This document shows positions 1 to 10,697 of a stretch of DNA of 64,000 nt, in pieces (within the stretch, counting starts at the first letter, position 1; each line of letters opens with the position of its first letter). The notes below the pieces were generated by a model. That model saw only the letters and a list, made by a program, of their open reading frames with translations, had not been told where the DNA came from and searched no databases. The position numbers and the translations under genes are program-made. The stretch comes from Erigeron canadensis (lineage: Eukaryota; Streptophyta; Magnoliopsida; Asterales; Asteraceae). The stretch is from assembly GCF_010389155.1 (NCBI RefSeq), contig NC_057765.1:21516980-21580979 (forward strand), given 5' to 3'.

Positions 1-99
1 AGATGCCAGTTTCAACTGAAAGATTCACCAGTTGCATTTTTCAAAATAAAACGAATTTTAATTTGGAAAAATATTTTGAGTCTTTTCCCCCTAAAAATA

Positions 100-168
100 T
101 GATCCATTTGATCAATGACTAGTCTTTGAGTACATCAAGGCGTTCAATCTCCAACCAATCTAGGATCA
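100..168 (-). other. Stem-loop with conserved loop behind RNase H of element A
   Basis: On the minus strand TGATCC (168-163) can pair with GGATCA (105-100). The enclosed loop contains TTGAACGCCTTGATGTACTC, close to the loop found in elements B, C and the gag-only element. The inner stem is weak in this copy. A separate perfect hairpin follows the pol stop at 183-203: 8-bp arms AACTGGAG / CTCCAGTT around a 5-base loop. Confidence 0.5.
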
Positions 169-213
169 CCTGGACCATCCACAACTGGAGGGCCTCTCCA
201 GTTTAATGAGGAT

Positions 214-1008
214 TTAAGCCAGTTCATTGATGAGATGTTTAAAAGTTTTCTCATCAAGAGGTTTTGTAAAAACATCAGCTAACTGTGTATCAGTGGGGAT
301 GAAATGTATTGCAATGTCTCTTTTCATAACATGATCACGAATGAAGTGATACCTGATGTCAATATGCTTTGTCTTTGAGTGCATCACTGGGTTGTGAGAT
401 ATAGCAATTGCACTGGTGTTGTCACAAAAAATTGGGGTTCTTGTGTATTTCATACCATAATCAAGTAACTGGTTTTTGATCCAGAGAATCTGGGCACAGC
501 AACTGGCCGCAGAAATGTATTCTGCCTCAGCAGTGGACATTGAGACCGAAGTCTGCTTCTTACTGGTCCAACTCACCAATTTTCCCCCTAGGAAGTGACA
601 ACCACCAGTTGTGGATTTTCTATCAATCTTACAACCTGCATGATCTGAATCTGAATAACCCATTAGATCTAACCCTGACCCTTTGGGATACCAAAGACCA
701 AGGCTAGGGCACCTTTTCAGGTACCTGAAAATGCGTTTAACAGCATGCAAATGTGATTCTTTTGGATTAGCCTGAAATCTGGCACATAGACATGTTGCAA
801 ACATTATATCTGGTCGACTGGCAGTTAAATACATCAGTGAACCAACCATTCCACAATATTCCTTTTGGTCCACTGGTTTACCATTTGGGTTAGAGTCCAA
901 ATTTAATGGAGCTAAAATAGGTGTGGTTTTTGATGGGATAGAATCATATTTGTATTTTCTTAACAAATCTCTGACATATTTTTCTTGGTTAATAAAAATA
1001 CCATCCAT
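214..1008 (-). pseudogene. RNase H and end of RT, copia element A
   Basis: A 264-residue open stretch holds the end of the RT thumb and the whole copia RNase H. Visible motifs are PSKTTPILA, GSLMYLTASRPDIMFA, the first RNase H acidic site in YSDSDHAGC, the glutamate in STAEAEYIS, the aspartate in FCDNTSAIAI, and the C-terminal TKHIDIRYHFIRDHV and LADVFTKPLDEKTF. RNase H removes the RNA strand of the RNA:DNA hybrid during reverse transcription. It is separated from the RT catalytic part by a stop just after FFLGL at about 1020. All RNase H residues look intact, but the RT upstream is truncated, so I call the locus a pseudogene. Confidence 0.9.
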
Positions 1009-1020
1009 GGTTTGTTTAAT

Positions 1021-1368
1021 TTATAAACCTAAGAAAAAAGTTAATTCACCCATTAAACTCATCTCATATTCTTGAGACATGATTTTTGAAAACCTTTTAC
1101 ACATTCCATCATCAGTTGACCCAAATATAATATCATCAACATAAATTTGTACCAGTAAAATATTACCTTTTTCTTTCAAGATAAACAAGGTATTATCTAT
1201 TGCACCTCTTTGAAAACCATTATTGAGAAGATGTTTAGTTAGAGTGTCATACCAGGCTCTTGGGGCTTGACGAAGACCATACAAAGCTTTGTTTAGTCTA
1301 TATACCCAGTGAGGATGCTTTTCGTTCACGAAACCTGGAGTCTGCTTAACATACACTTCTTCTTCCAA
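1021..1368 (-). pseudogene. Reverse transcriptase, C-terminal half only, element A
   Basis: The 115 residues contain [31 protein letters not shown] and the catalytic [10 protein letters not shown] box (two of the three RT aspartates). The N-terminal half, including the first catalytic aspartate that element C carries in its [10 protein letters not shown] segment, is missing: the integrase C-terminal tail (ending around QPSQYTKW) runs straight into the codons before EEEVYVKQ. The junction lies near 1370-1385. RT with only the YVDD box cannot polymerise. Comparison with the intact order in element C (43916-44538) shows that about 150 residues were lost. Confidence 0.9.
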
Positions 1369-1966
1369 CTGTCCATTTAGTGTATTGACTAGGTTGATTT
1401 AGCACAACATCAGTGCAAGACACCTGACGATCTTCAACAGATGTGGCAACTGGAGAAGGATCAACCCAAACTACTTCAACTTCTTCATCAGTGTCAACTG
1501 GCGTGTTGACATGATTATCTTCAAATAAAGGCATATTTTGAGGAATAGGAGAAGTCTGAACTGGTTCTAACGTTGTTGTGGCACAAACATCTGATCCAGT
1601 CACCAGTTTCTGTGGTACATTGAAACTGATGGAGGGATTGAATGAAGTGTCACTGGAGCTTTTCTTTAGTAAAACTGGTTCCAAGTCCTGATGACTGGAA
1701 ACATCTCTTGGTGTATTGATTGATTGATATACTTGATCAGATACACCAAAATCAACTGGGACAACTGGAGATAAATCAAGGCTTAGTCTTTTATTGATTG
1801 CTTCATTAGATTCATCGAATGTGACATGAATTGTCTCATGTACCTTTTGAAGTCTATAATTATAAACTCTATAGGCTTTTCTAATATCTGAATACCCCAG
1901 GAAAACACCCTCATCAGCCTTTGCATCGAACTTTCCAAACTGACTGGAATCGTTTAAGATAAACAC
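1346..1966 (-). pseudogene. Integrase C-terminal region and linker to RT, element A
   Basis: The open stretch starts within the last part of integrase: FILNDSSQFGKFDAKADEG, GVFLGYSDIRKAYRVYN and VTFDESNEAIN are the usual copia integrase C-terminal landmarks. An acidic, proline- and serine-rich linker follows, then QPSQYTKW, where the deletion joins it to RT. Element C has the matching passage at 43248-43915, including the segment DQIIGD that is lost here. Confidence 0.85.
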
Positions 1967-2874
1967 TGGACAACCAAATACATGGAAATATCCAATATTT
2001 GGTTTGCGATTCCTGAGGACTTCATAGGCAGTCTTCCTATGTCTCTTGACATAAATTGACTAATTTTGGGTATGGCAAACTTTCTTGGTATACTTGAGCT
2101 CAATTTTCTTGATGGGAGAGATAATTTCACCAAGTGCATCACTTTTTGATCTGATAAATACCACCCAACTGATGAATACCTGGTGTATTCATCAACAACA
2201 ACTAAAGTGTATCTTTTACTAGCTTTAGTTTGAACATTCACTGGACCAAAAAGATCCATATTAAGCATGTGAAGAGGTTCAGTGATACTGAAGTTTTGTC
2301 TGGTCTTGAAACTGGCTCTTTTCTTCTTGCCCATCTCACACCCTGGACATGGCTTCTCCTTTTTAAAGGAAATTAAAGGTATCCTATCCACCAGTTGTTT
2401 TCTTGACAACTTATTAATATTTTTGAAATTGAGGTGGGATAACCTTTTATGCCACAGCCAGTTGGTGTCCTCATCTACCTTATCATAGAAACAATGCTCT
2501 TTTGGAGCTGGTTCCATGTCCATTATGTACACATTCCCTTTCCTTGGTGCAATCATTACCACTTTCCAATCCTTATTAAATATGGTGCCTTGAGCCATAT
2601 CAAACAGAACCTTATATCCATCATCACAAAGCTGACTGATACTTATCAGGTTATATTTCAAACCATTAACAAATGCAACTTTTGTGAACTGGACCTGCCC
2701 TCTGTCAACTACACCATATCCTTCAGTTTTCCCACTTCCATCATTACCAAATGTCACTGCCGGTCCATCTTGGATAGTGAACTCTTCCAGCAGGGGCTTA
2801 CATCCGGTTATAGTCCGGCTAGCAGCGCTGTCCAGATACCAGATATTCTTCTTTCGATCGCCCTGCACATCCAA
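1954..2874 (-). pseudogene. Protease, GAG-pre-integrase and integrase N-terminus, element A
   Basis: The reading frame begins with the aspartic protease (IWYLDSAASRTITG, with Asp-Ser-Ala where most copia proteases have Asp-Ser-Gly), continues through LISISQLCDDGY, then the integrase zinc finger (LWHKRLSHLNF with paired histidines; CPGCEMGK with paired cysteines) and the first integrase aspartate in HMLNMDLFGP. After VVVDEYTRY the frame shifts, and the DNA jumps from the codons before the second catalytic aspartate (KVC...) to codons after the catalytic glutamate (CHTQN...). The DDE core is therefore gone. Element C retains the missing segment (RSDNGTEF, VVERKNRT). Confidence 0.9.
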
Positions 2875-2882
2875 GTGGATAA

Positions 2883-3708
2883 TTAGTTATTTTTGTGAAC
2901 CCATCTTTTCTTGATGGGTCCACCAGACTTCTCTTGAGAAGTCTCAGGAGATTTACTTGGGTTGGAACTGGAGGCTGGAACTGGAGGATTATTTCTAGCT
3001 TCAGGAGTAAAAACAATTGGTTTGATGGGAACAACAACATCCTCCTTTTTTATTCCAGATTTTGCTCCTTTTTGAGCAGATTGATTTTGTTTTTGCTTTT
3101 GCTTTAATGGAGGAGTTTTAACAACTTGTTTTTCAACTGAAGAAGATGAAGCTCCTTCCAGATTCTTTATTCTGGCAGTACAACTTTGTACTTGCCTAGA
3201 CAAATTTTAGATTTCACTCTCCAGTTTTAACAAAAGGTTGTTTTCTTCAGGCGGCTGAACCTTGGACTTGGGCTCAACAAAATTTTGAGTCTTTGGAGTT
3301 TTGGGCTCTTTGGACTTTTGAGGTAAAGGATTATCACCAGTTTCCTTTTTAACTGGAGCTTTAGCCTTCTTGGCTCCAGTTTTGACCTCAACAGGGGTGG
3401 TCTCAATGGATTTAGATTTGGCAGGGTCAGAGGAGTCATAAGGAGTCTCAACTCTAACTGATTCTGGCATTCGGTGAATTGTGGGTAAAACAGCTGCCAT
3501 CTGAAGATCACCTGATTTGACCTTTCATGTTGTTAAACTCATTGAGATCCAACTGGACACTTTGCAAATCATTAATTTGACCTTTCATGTTGTTAAACTC
3601 AATTAAAACAGTTTCCAAGTATCTTTCACAGTCAGTTCTCATAGTTTCGACAAATAACAGGTCATCATTTAATGATTCAGCAATATCCAGTTTTAGTTCT
3701 GTATCTAA
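2883..3708 (-). pseudogene. Gag-protease linker region of element A, in pieces
   Basis: Two adjacent open stretches (3500-3207 and 3203-2883, one stop between them) encode a lysine/proline-rich, low-complexity linker ending KKRWVHKNN, the site just before protease; element C has the equivalent ending RWVPKSN. Upstream, 3708-3501 continues the gag frame after a stop. A 27-base word is repeated with an exact 60-base period (3514-3540 and 3574-3600), which keeps frame and duplicates a NNMKGQI peptide. No enzymatic function is visible; the linker is polyprotein filler between gag and protease. Confidence 0.75.
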
Positions 3709-5175
3709 TTAAACATCATAATCTCTTACCTTCTTTAAAATGATGTCAACCCATCTTCCAGAAACAACATCATCTTTCACCACTGGTTGTTGATTTTCTA
3801 ATGCCATGAAACACACATCTCTAATCTCTTTTTCATCATCAGATGAGTCATCAGAGAGTTCCCATTTCCCTTCAGTTTGAGCCATCATGCACTTGTTCTT
3901 TTCTTTCTCTTTTTCTTGTTCAAGAGACATGAAAGCGATTTGGGCCTTAAGTTTCTTGTATTTGGCCTTATAATCATCAGATTTAACAAAATTTGGGACA
4001 ACAGGACCAGTTTGGTTGTTCATCTGACTAGATCTGCATTCCTTCATGAAATGACCTTTCTTACCACATTTGTAGCAGATAAGATTGGCCTTATCTAGAT
4101 AATTTGAACTGGAAGCATTATTGAACCCATTAAATCGATTAGATTTATGCTTGAACCTATTAAAGGTTTTAGCAATCATGGCTACCAGATCATCATCGTC
4201 AGTTTCCTCACAACCATTACTAAGATTTGTGGTTAGGCCAAAGTTCAGTAAGTTGTTTAACATCTCCTTCATAGAATGTAACTGGACATTCTCAGCAGAC
4301 ATTAAAGCAGCACAAGGTTGCCCAGTAAGATTGGCAACCTTGGAACTCTGAGCATGGTTTAAAGCATCTTGCTCAGCCAATATTCTTGCAGCATCAATAT
4401 CTTCAGTGAATCTGAAGGCTCCATAAAGGGAAGCAAGAGTATGGCTGTGCAAGGTCTTACCTTGTCTTAAGACAAGAACCATGTGTGCCCATTTGGATGG
4501 CAAGACATCACAGAATTTCTCAAGAAGAATATCCTTATCCTTCTCCACTCCCAAGCCTCTAAGTTGATTAATTAGGCCAGTAAATCTGGTGTAGGTATTA
4601 GTTAAACTTTCATTGGGAAGAGCAAAGAAGGATTCATACTTCTTGTTAAGAGCAACCTTTCTGGTGACAATGGTGTCATTTCCTCCTTCAAACTGGAGAA
4701 CTAATTCATCCCACATAGATTTAGCACTGGGGAACAGCACAAGTGTTGGAATTAGTTCCTCAGGAACAACAGCAAGAATCATATTTTTCAGTCTGGTATC
4801 AAGATCAACCAGTCTACGATTCTCGTCTGACCAATGTTCCTCAGACTTTTCCCTGGTGCCTCTTCTCCCAGTAGGGTCAAGAAGAGGGCTAACACCACTG
4901 GACATGGGTATATATGGTCCATCCTTAAGGATTTTCAACATATACCTCTCTATCCCACCAAAATGCAAGAGCATTCTAGCTTTCCATGTACCAAAGGTCT
5001 CACCATTCCTATCGAATTTGGGAATTGGAGTGTTGGAGTAGTGTACATGGACGTGGTTTGCTCCAGGAGTAGGAGGAGGAGGAGGAGGGTTAGTATTTAA
5101 AGGAGTTGTAACATTAGGATTAGATTCATTTGGACCAGAACCATTCTCACCTTCAGCAGCCATCGAAGCAGACAC
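3709..5175 (-). CDS. Gag polyprotein, copia element A
   Basis: The 488-residue ORF is the longest intact retroelement frame here. It begins MSASMAAEGENGSG with a proline-rich N-terminus. The central region (about residues 60-260: FGTWKARMLLHF, SAKSMWDEL, LNKKYESFFALPNESL) is a UBN2/retrotransposon gag domain. One CCHC zinc knuckle CYKCGKKGHFMKEC lies near residue 370, and a coiled, lysine/glutamate-rich tail follows. Gag forms the virus-like particle in the cytoplasm and packages element RNA. The start is the first ATG after the primer-binding site. The ORF ends at DYDV with a stop; element C continues the frame past this point (DYDKEIDSELK), so the stop is probably a lesion that also cuts gag from pol. 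Confidence 0.9.
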   Translation of the reverse strand: MSASMAAEGENGSGPNESNPNVTTPLNTNPPPPPPTPGANHVHVHYSNTPIPKFDRNGETFGTWKARMLLHFGGIERYMLKILKDGPYIPMSSGVSPLLDPTGRRGTREKSEEHWSDENRRLVDLDTRLKNMILAVVPEELIPTLVLFPSAKSMWDELVLQFEGGNDTIVTRKVALNKKYESFFALPNESLTNTYTRFTGLINQLRGLGVEKDKDILLEKFCDVLPSKWAHMVLVLRQGKTLHSHTLASLYGAFRFTEDIDAARILAEQDALNHAQSSKVANLTGQPCAALMSAENVQLHSMKEMLNNLLNFGLTTNLSNGCEETDDDDLVAMIAKTFNRFKHKSNRFNGFNNASSSNYLDKANLICYKCGKKGHFMKECRSSQMNNQTGPVVPNFVKSDDYKAKYKKLKAQIAFMSLEQEKEKEKNKCMMAQTEGKWELSDDSSDDEKEIRDVCFMALENQQPVVKDDVVSGRWVDIILKKVRDYDV

Positions 5176-5202
5176 AGGTTATAGAATTGAAACAATTCAA
5201 CC

Positions 5203-5220
5203 TGCCTGCTCTGATACCAC
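5203..5220 (-). other. Primer-binding site, element A
   Basis: Minus-strand GTGGTATCAGAGCAGGCA matches the plant initiator-methionine tRNA primer-binding site (TGGTATCAGAGC). It lies between LTR and gag, as required for minus-strand cDNA priming. Confidence 0.9.
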
Positions 5221-5239
5221 TTATAAGTCCCAAACTATT

Positions 5240-6196
5240 GCTAGATAGGTGCTGAAGACACCTCTATGTCAATGGCGAGTGAACTTTGCAACACAATCAA
5301 TTAATCTGGACATGACCAGTTTGGATTGATTGTGTACCAGGTTAACTGGAGGTTTACTTATTAAGGTGACAATACGAATAAGTAAATACAATGCAATAAT
5401 ATAAATGACAAGTATTTAAATTGGTGAGACAATATGTATTTTTTAAGTGTATTTTATTTATTGATTGTTTAAATAAAATACAAGGTTGTTGCGGAACAAA
5501 GATAATACAAGAATGTAAATATCCTAACAACCTATGAAATACAATTGATCTATACTTGGAAATTCTCCTAAACAATCGAAACACTTAAAGTTGTGAAATG
5601 TTCCTTTTTGCGATTGAGAGAATATTGCACAAGTTCACCAATATTGCAGAATAAGTGTATTTGCAAAGTTGTTGAAATGCTTGGGCAAGGACCTCTATTT
5701 ATAGTCGAAGTATGAGCATTGGGATCTCAACTTCGAAGTACAAATATGATTGACAACACACAAAAGTATTAGTAAATAATCCTTTGTGTGTGCTAAATAA
5801 AGTAAGACAAAAGGTTACTTTATTCAACCACTCTACATCTTTGCACTTTTATCCACAGACAAGATTATTGTCCGGTTAAAAGGATGTAGTGTAAAAGGTC
5901 CTCCTCGTGATCAGTGTAAGGCTTTGTAAAGGCATTTACACTGAAGGATCTCCAGTTGATTGAACTGGTGAAATGTCAACTGGGCTTCACTGCCATTGCC
6001 ATTTCCTTTCTTCCACTTGTTGTCTTCGACTTCAACTGGAAGGTCTTCAGATTTAAGTCTTCAGATCTCAACTGGAGGAAGTCTTCAGTTGCTTAAACTG
6101 TACAGTGCAACTGGACTTCTAATATTTAAGGCAATTCTTCATGCTCTCCAGATGCTGCTGGAGAGCTCCAGTTTATAGCTTAAACTGGACCTAACA
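5240..6196 (-). repeat. 5' LTR of element A
   Basis: On the minus strand the LTR starts TGTTAGGTCCAG at 6196 and ends in CA near 5240, about 20 bases before the PBS; the inner border is approximate. The segment TTCCGCAACAACCTTGTATT (5497-5478) recurs in the LTR of element C at about 39720-39740. The first 250 bases are packed with CTGG/CCAG words. The LTR would carry promoter and polyadenylation signals; only one copy lies in the window, so age cannot be estimated. Confidence 0.8.
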
Positions 6197-6385
6197 CTTC
6201 ATTTCAAGTACACTAGCCTAATGCTATTAGGAAATGTGACGTAACATAATTTAGGTGAAGCTTTACACCTCATCCTATTCTCAACCATTTAGTTTGATCC
6301 ATTTTTCTTTCGTGTTCTTATGGATCACCATACTCCTTACCATTTCACCACTCGGATCCATCTCTTACTAGAGTAATTGTCATCT
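6197..6385. other. Short unassigned spacer
   Basis: AT-rich sequence between two LTR starts. I see no ORF, terminal repeat or RNA gene in it. Confidence 0.5.
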
Positions 6386-7033
6386 TGTTGAGTCTTGGAT
6401 TCGCTGACAAGACTTGCTCGCTGACGTGTGTCGTCAGCGAGTGTTCAGTGAGTCCAGTGACTCTCTACAGCGGGTTGGATGCTGCCCAAATTGTTGGTCA
6501 AGGCGGGAAGATTTCAAACTAGATGAAGACAAGAGTCACATGGTGGTTCTTCTAACTGTAAATACCTTATATGGCAAAGGTACAAGTTGGGACCAAAACA
6601 GAGGTCTTCTTTCTCATACCCGTTTTGGTAAAGAAGACAAGGGCTCTTGCATGGAAGTACAAGGAGCCAATGGGACGTCGACAACCACCATCTATCACCA
6701 TCAAAGGAAGGCTGTGTTGCTCTAATTCATCCTCTATATAAAGCAACACAGCCGCATTGTATCAAGTGTGTTTGTCACCTCTAAAGTGTGTGTCACTTGT
6801 AATTGTTTAAGTTTTTAGTGTGTCTAGACTTAGCAATTACTTTGTTCATTTGTATTCTTGTAAGTCAAGTTTGTAACATCTACCATGTATTCATCGTTTA
6901 ATCAATGATACATATGATTATACTTACATAGATTTATTACATTTGAACTTTTCATTGTTCTTGGTGTTTATCTTCTTATTTACTTTCTTGTCTAGCTTAA
7001 TTATAACATAAGTTGTGCATTCGTGGACTGTCA
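6386..7033 (+). repeat. 5' LTR of a second copia-type element
   Basis: Begins TGTTGAGTCTTGG and ends GGACTGTCA, 2 bases before a plant iMet PBS. A TATA-like box CTCTATATAAAG lies at 6732-6743, followed by a long leader. The rest of its element was displaced by the Athila-like insertion that starts one base past the PBS. It does not resemble the 3' LTR of element B at 19588, so I cannot pair the two. Confidence 0.7.
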
Positions 7034-7035
7034 AG

Positions 7036-7048
7036 TGGTATTAGAGCC
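7036..7048 (+). other. Primer-binding site of the 6386-7033 LTR
   Basis: TGGTATTAGAGCC differs by one base from the usual iMet tRNA-complementary site TGGTATCAGAGCC. An LTR of another element begins directly after it, with GAGCC as possible target-site duplication. Confidence 0.8.
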
Positions 7049-8690
7049 TGATGTGTAAAATCGAGTTATAAAATTTATAAACAAGAACTACCTAATTACC
7101 GACTACTACACATTTGCGGGCAGTGGACCCGTTTGTATATAGTATAGCTAAAAGGCAAGTCCAGGATCGAACACAGTGACTGATCTAGAGCAAGCGAGTT
7201 TAATGCAGTTTAAAAAGAGTTGGATTTTAAAGACTCCACGTCATATTGGATTTTGAAAAAGTAGTTAGTTGATTATTAAAAATTAGTAATTCCGAGAAAT
7301 TAAACGAAAAGAAAATTTATGAAAAAATAATATTAAAAAGCACACCCATTTGGAATAGCTCACATGTCAAATTATCACAATGCCATTTTTTATGTTGAAC
7401 TACTCAATATGTAATTAAGATGAACTGTCGTTATACTCAAATCTTTAATTGTCAAAAGTATACTTTATCGCTCTGGCGAATCATTTCTACCCTAACAATC
7501 AAGCATTAAGTCCTAAGTTGGTTTTACGATTTAATCTAAAAAGCTTTCTCTCGAACTACTTATTAATCGTCTAATTAGATCTCTCTATCATAAACGACTA
7601 ACACATTCATCTAAATTCGATTGTTTTAATCTCTATCACTAGTTTCTCTCGAACTCCAATGACTTTGAATTAATTAAAGACCAATTAATTCTTTCATAAA
7701 CCAATTAGCAATCCTATAGATTTCTCTCGAACTTCTATAATTAATTACCAACTAATTTATATAAGAAATCAAAACAATATATAAACTTGGACAAACATGG
7801 ATCTTCGACTAAACGTAAAAACCGCGTTCAACAATTATAAGTAACAAGGTAACAACTTCATGACATGCTCACATTATCCAAGTGGGCGTAAATAAAATTA
7901 GCTACTCATGGCAAGATAAATAAAACTAGCAATCATAAAATAAATAGAATCCATTATAATAATTGTATAGTAATAAAGTCTTGCAATTTTATAACTAAAA
8001 TAATAATAAGAGAGTTAAAGAAAATCGAACGAGATTGTGAATTGAGTTGTCTGCTCCTAAGCTGCTACTCACGAATAAGCACCTCACGAATAAACAACCG
8101 AGCTGTCCAAAAAAAAGCCAAGCACCTTAGTATTAATTGCTTTCCAAAAATACTCTTTTGCCGACTTTCTTTCGAATTCTTTAATCCATTACTAACCGTC
8201 CTCCTCGTAAAACCCTCTTATTCGACTAATATTATTGATTCGGCGATTGATTGTATTGTTTCCTCTATTAATTAAGAGACATATATTTATAGAGTATACT
8301 TGGGTTTCTATTTGTTAACCGACCCCACTCGGCCTTTACTAACCGACCTCCAATTGTTTTCGGGTTCAACTTCTTTCCTTTTCTTGTTAATACTCTCGGC
8401 CCACATATTCTTTGGACTTTGTATTTTTCAGCTCAATTAAAGTATATTGATGACAAAATATAGCTTGATGCCCACGTGCTAGTCCAAACTCCAAAACCAT
8501 AGCTATAATTTTGAACTTCTTTTAATTCTTAAAATCATCAACTTTGTTTCATTTAGACCATCCATGATTATATAAACCTATAATCCAACAAATAATTTAT
8601 TAAGTATCAAATTTCATCCAAATCATCATAATATAAACATAAAAGAAATAATATCGCATAAAATAAATATGTATAAAATAGACGATATCA
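7049..8690 (-). repeat. 3' LTR of an Athila-like (Ty3/gypsy) element
   Basis: Minus strand: a purine tract (TATGGGGGAATT, 8702-8691) is followed by TGATATCGTC at 8690, and the LTR ends ACACATCA at 7049; 1642 bases. TGAT...ATCA ends and large size fit Athila/Tat LTRs. No coding capacity. The element's body would lie to the right (8691 onward), but only about 0.6 kb of non-coding 3' region remains. Confidence 0.75.
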
Positions 8691-9335
8691 AATTCCCCCA
8701 TACTTAAGCTTTGCTTGCCCTCAAGCAAATTTAGATTTCAAAACAAATATTCCTTTGGTTCAAGATCTTGAGAAACATGACAATGATCAAAAAGAAGCTA
8801 AACCATTAAAGTTAGAAAACAAGAAAGAATGGTAAGCAGTTTTAATCGTAAATGAAAACTTGAAATGTTTGACAATATTTGAATGGTCCACAAGCCTCGA
8901 AAACACAACTAACTTTCTCCAACTAACAAACTATTGGGTTGAAATATTGTATCAATCACTCAAAGCCTAGTCGTGATGCATATATTTTAACCATAGGCTT
9001 GTAATAGAATCGTCCCTACGTCGCCATGGCGCTAGCACCATATAACGTCTATCAAAAGAGGTAAATAACACGGTTGTAGTGTACAATTCTGAAGGCTTAG
9101 AAGGGTTATTAACAATTGTGTATGGAAATTTAGGATATAATTGGTGTTAAAAGGAAAAATCACAACAATTAACAAAGTTTTACATATAGTCTAATCCAAC
9201 ACAACCCATATCACTAGTTGCCATTTAACCACAACCCAAAAGACATTCTCCCGACTCTACTCTCTCAATAGACCGATTAAAACCGACACAATTGTGGTGT
9301 ATCACATTTAAAACCGATTAAAACCGATTAAAAAG
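8691..9335 (-). other. Non-coding 3' region of the Athila-like element
   Basis: Contains the polypurine tract beside the LTR and otherwise AT-rich sequence without open frames. A near-tandem ACCGATTAAA word is repeated at 9313-9332, just before the copia RT fragment. Confidence 0.5.
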
Positions 9336-9809
9336 GATGAGAATGGAGTGGTAGTAAGGAATAAAGCTCGACTTGTTGCAAAGGATTAATGCCAACAACC
9401 TGGTGTTGACTTTGATGAAACTTTTGCTCCAGTTGCAAGAATGGAGGCCATTCGAATATTCTTAGCTTATGCTGCATTCCAAAACTTTACTGTGTTTCAA
9501 ATAGATGTGAAGACTGCCTTTTTGAATGGTGACCTCAAAGAAGAAGTTTACGTTGATCAACCAGAAGGTTTTGTTGATCCTCAAAGGACGAACCATGTCT
9601 ACAGGTTAGATAAGGCTCTCTACGATCTTAAGCAAGCACCCCGCGCATGGTATGATTCCTTAACTACTTTCTTACTAAGAGGTGGCTTTACCAAAGGCAC
9701 AATTGACCCTACCTTGTTCATTCGCAAACAAGGGAAGCATATTCTACTTGTCCAAATATATGTTGATGACATTACCTCTGGGTCGACAACTCCAACTTCA
9801 TATTACTGA
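9336..9809 (+). pseudogene. Displaced copia RT fragment upstream of element B gag
   Basis: Encodes [35 protein letters not shown], the first RT aspartate in [33 protein letters not shown] and [10 protein letters not shown], then stops. It closely matches 12816-13271 of element B, so RT occurs twice, and this copy lies upstream of gag sequence, which is out of normal copia order. A stop (GGATTAATG) interrupts the first part. Both copies break directly after the GST of the YVDD box. Confidence 0.9.
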
Positions 9810-9827
9810 AAGGAACGAGTTAAGACC

Positions 9828-10687
9828 AAACTCGTCAAGACTGAACCAAAGACCATTAAGTTAGAACCAAAGTTTCCTACACTCGTCAAGACTGAACCAA
9901 AGACCATTAAGTAAGAACCAAAGTTTTCTACCCCGGTTAAACATGTCAAAAAGGAACAAGCTGAGACCACACCCAGATCAAAGTATATCAAAGTGAAACT
10001 TCCAAAAGACTATCCTAATGCTTCTTCATCTAGCTCTCAATCTAGTTCTTTACCTAAGGTGTCTAAATCCAGCTCAGTTTTGCTAACTAAGAATACATCT
10101 AATAGTACAACTAGATGTAGGGATAGATATGGATGGTTCTCTCATAATACACCAAAGAAGCAAGGAGTTTCATCACCTCCAAAAGATCCTAAAAGGATGA
10201 AAGCGTTTAAAACCCCTCGTTCTAATCTTCTTAGTTTCAATTCAACAGGTGGAAAAAGCATAAATAGTGGTGCTAAATGGGTTGCTAAGACATTAGTACC
10301 TAAGTTTACTAGTAATCAAAAGCATGTTGAGAAAAATAAGAAAAGACGAAGGAGAAAGGCAGGTAATAGGAAGAAGGGTGTTCCTATTAATTCAAACAAT
10401 TCATCTTTGTTGAACAATGTTAAAAGTGCCAAGGCAAGGCCTTGTGAGCTTGTAAACAATTTTAATTCCTGTACTCGTGTGGTTTTGTGAATGCTTGTAG
10501 ACATGTTACCTTTAATTCTCATGTGAATATTCATACTTTTTATCCAAATGTGCTTATTGATGACGTGCTTGTTAATGTTTATGTTGATTCAAAAGCATGT
10601 TTGAATGCATTTCCTAAGTTATATACCCTGCCTGTTTTAACTAACCATCAAGGACCCGTCTTCAAGTGGGTACCTAAAGTCGGTTAA
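9828..10687 (+). pseudogene. Gag C-terminal tail and linker of copia element B
   Basis: A lysine- and serine-rich frame (open 9993-10490, resuming in another frame to 10687) ends with GPVFKWVPKVG, the same linker landmark that precedes protease in elements A and C and that ends gag in the gag-only element (GPILKWVPKV). Gag core and zinc knuckle are absent: upstream sequence is the displaced RT piece. A cluster of basic residues (KNKKRRRRKAGNRKKG, around 10331-10378) could bind nucleic acid. A frameshift near 10490 splits the region. Confidence 0.7.
9830..9931 (+). repeat. 51-bp direct tandem duplication in gag tail
   Basis: Two copies with exact 51-base period (starts 9830 and 9881) encode the peptide LVKTEPKTIK twice. 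The period is a multiple of three, so frame is kept, though the second copy carries a stop. Confidence 0.85.
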
Positions 10688-10697
10688 ATTTCTTTGA

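Larger units (their letters stand above)
1..6196 (-). mobile_element. Degenerate Ty1/copia element A, SIRE/Maximus-like; 3' LTR beyond the window
   Basis: Read on the minus strand the order is LTR, primer-binding site, gag with a CCHC knuckle, linker, protease, integrase, RT and RNase H, which is the Ty1/copia order. The LTR begins TGTTAGGTCCAG at 6196 and the same start occurs in element C at 38987, so A and C are one family. The window begins inside the region behind RNase H, so the 3' LTR is not visible. Two internal deletions remove parts of integrase and RT; this copy cannot make a working pol. Lineage assignment (SIRE/Maximus) rests on the long gag, the protein similarity and the env-like ORF behind pol in sister element C, and is inference. 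Confidence 0.9.

Noticed and set aside
6414..6749. Open frames on both strands upstream of the copia PBS
   Set aside because: They lie in an LTR leader next to a TATA box; no domain.
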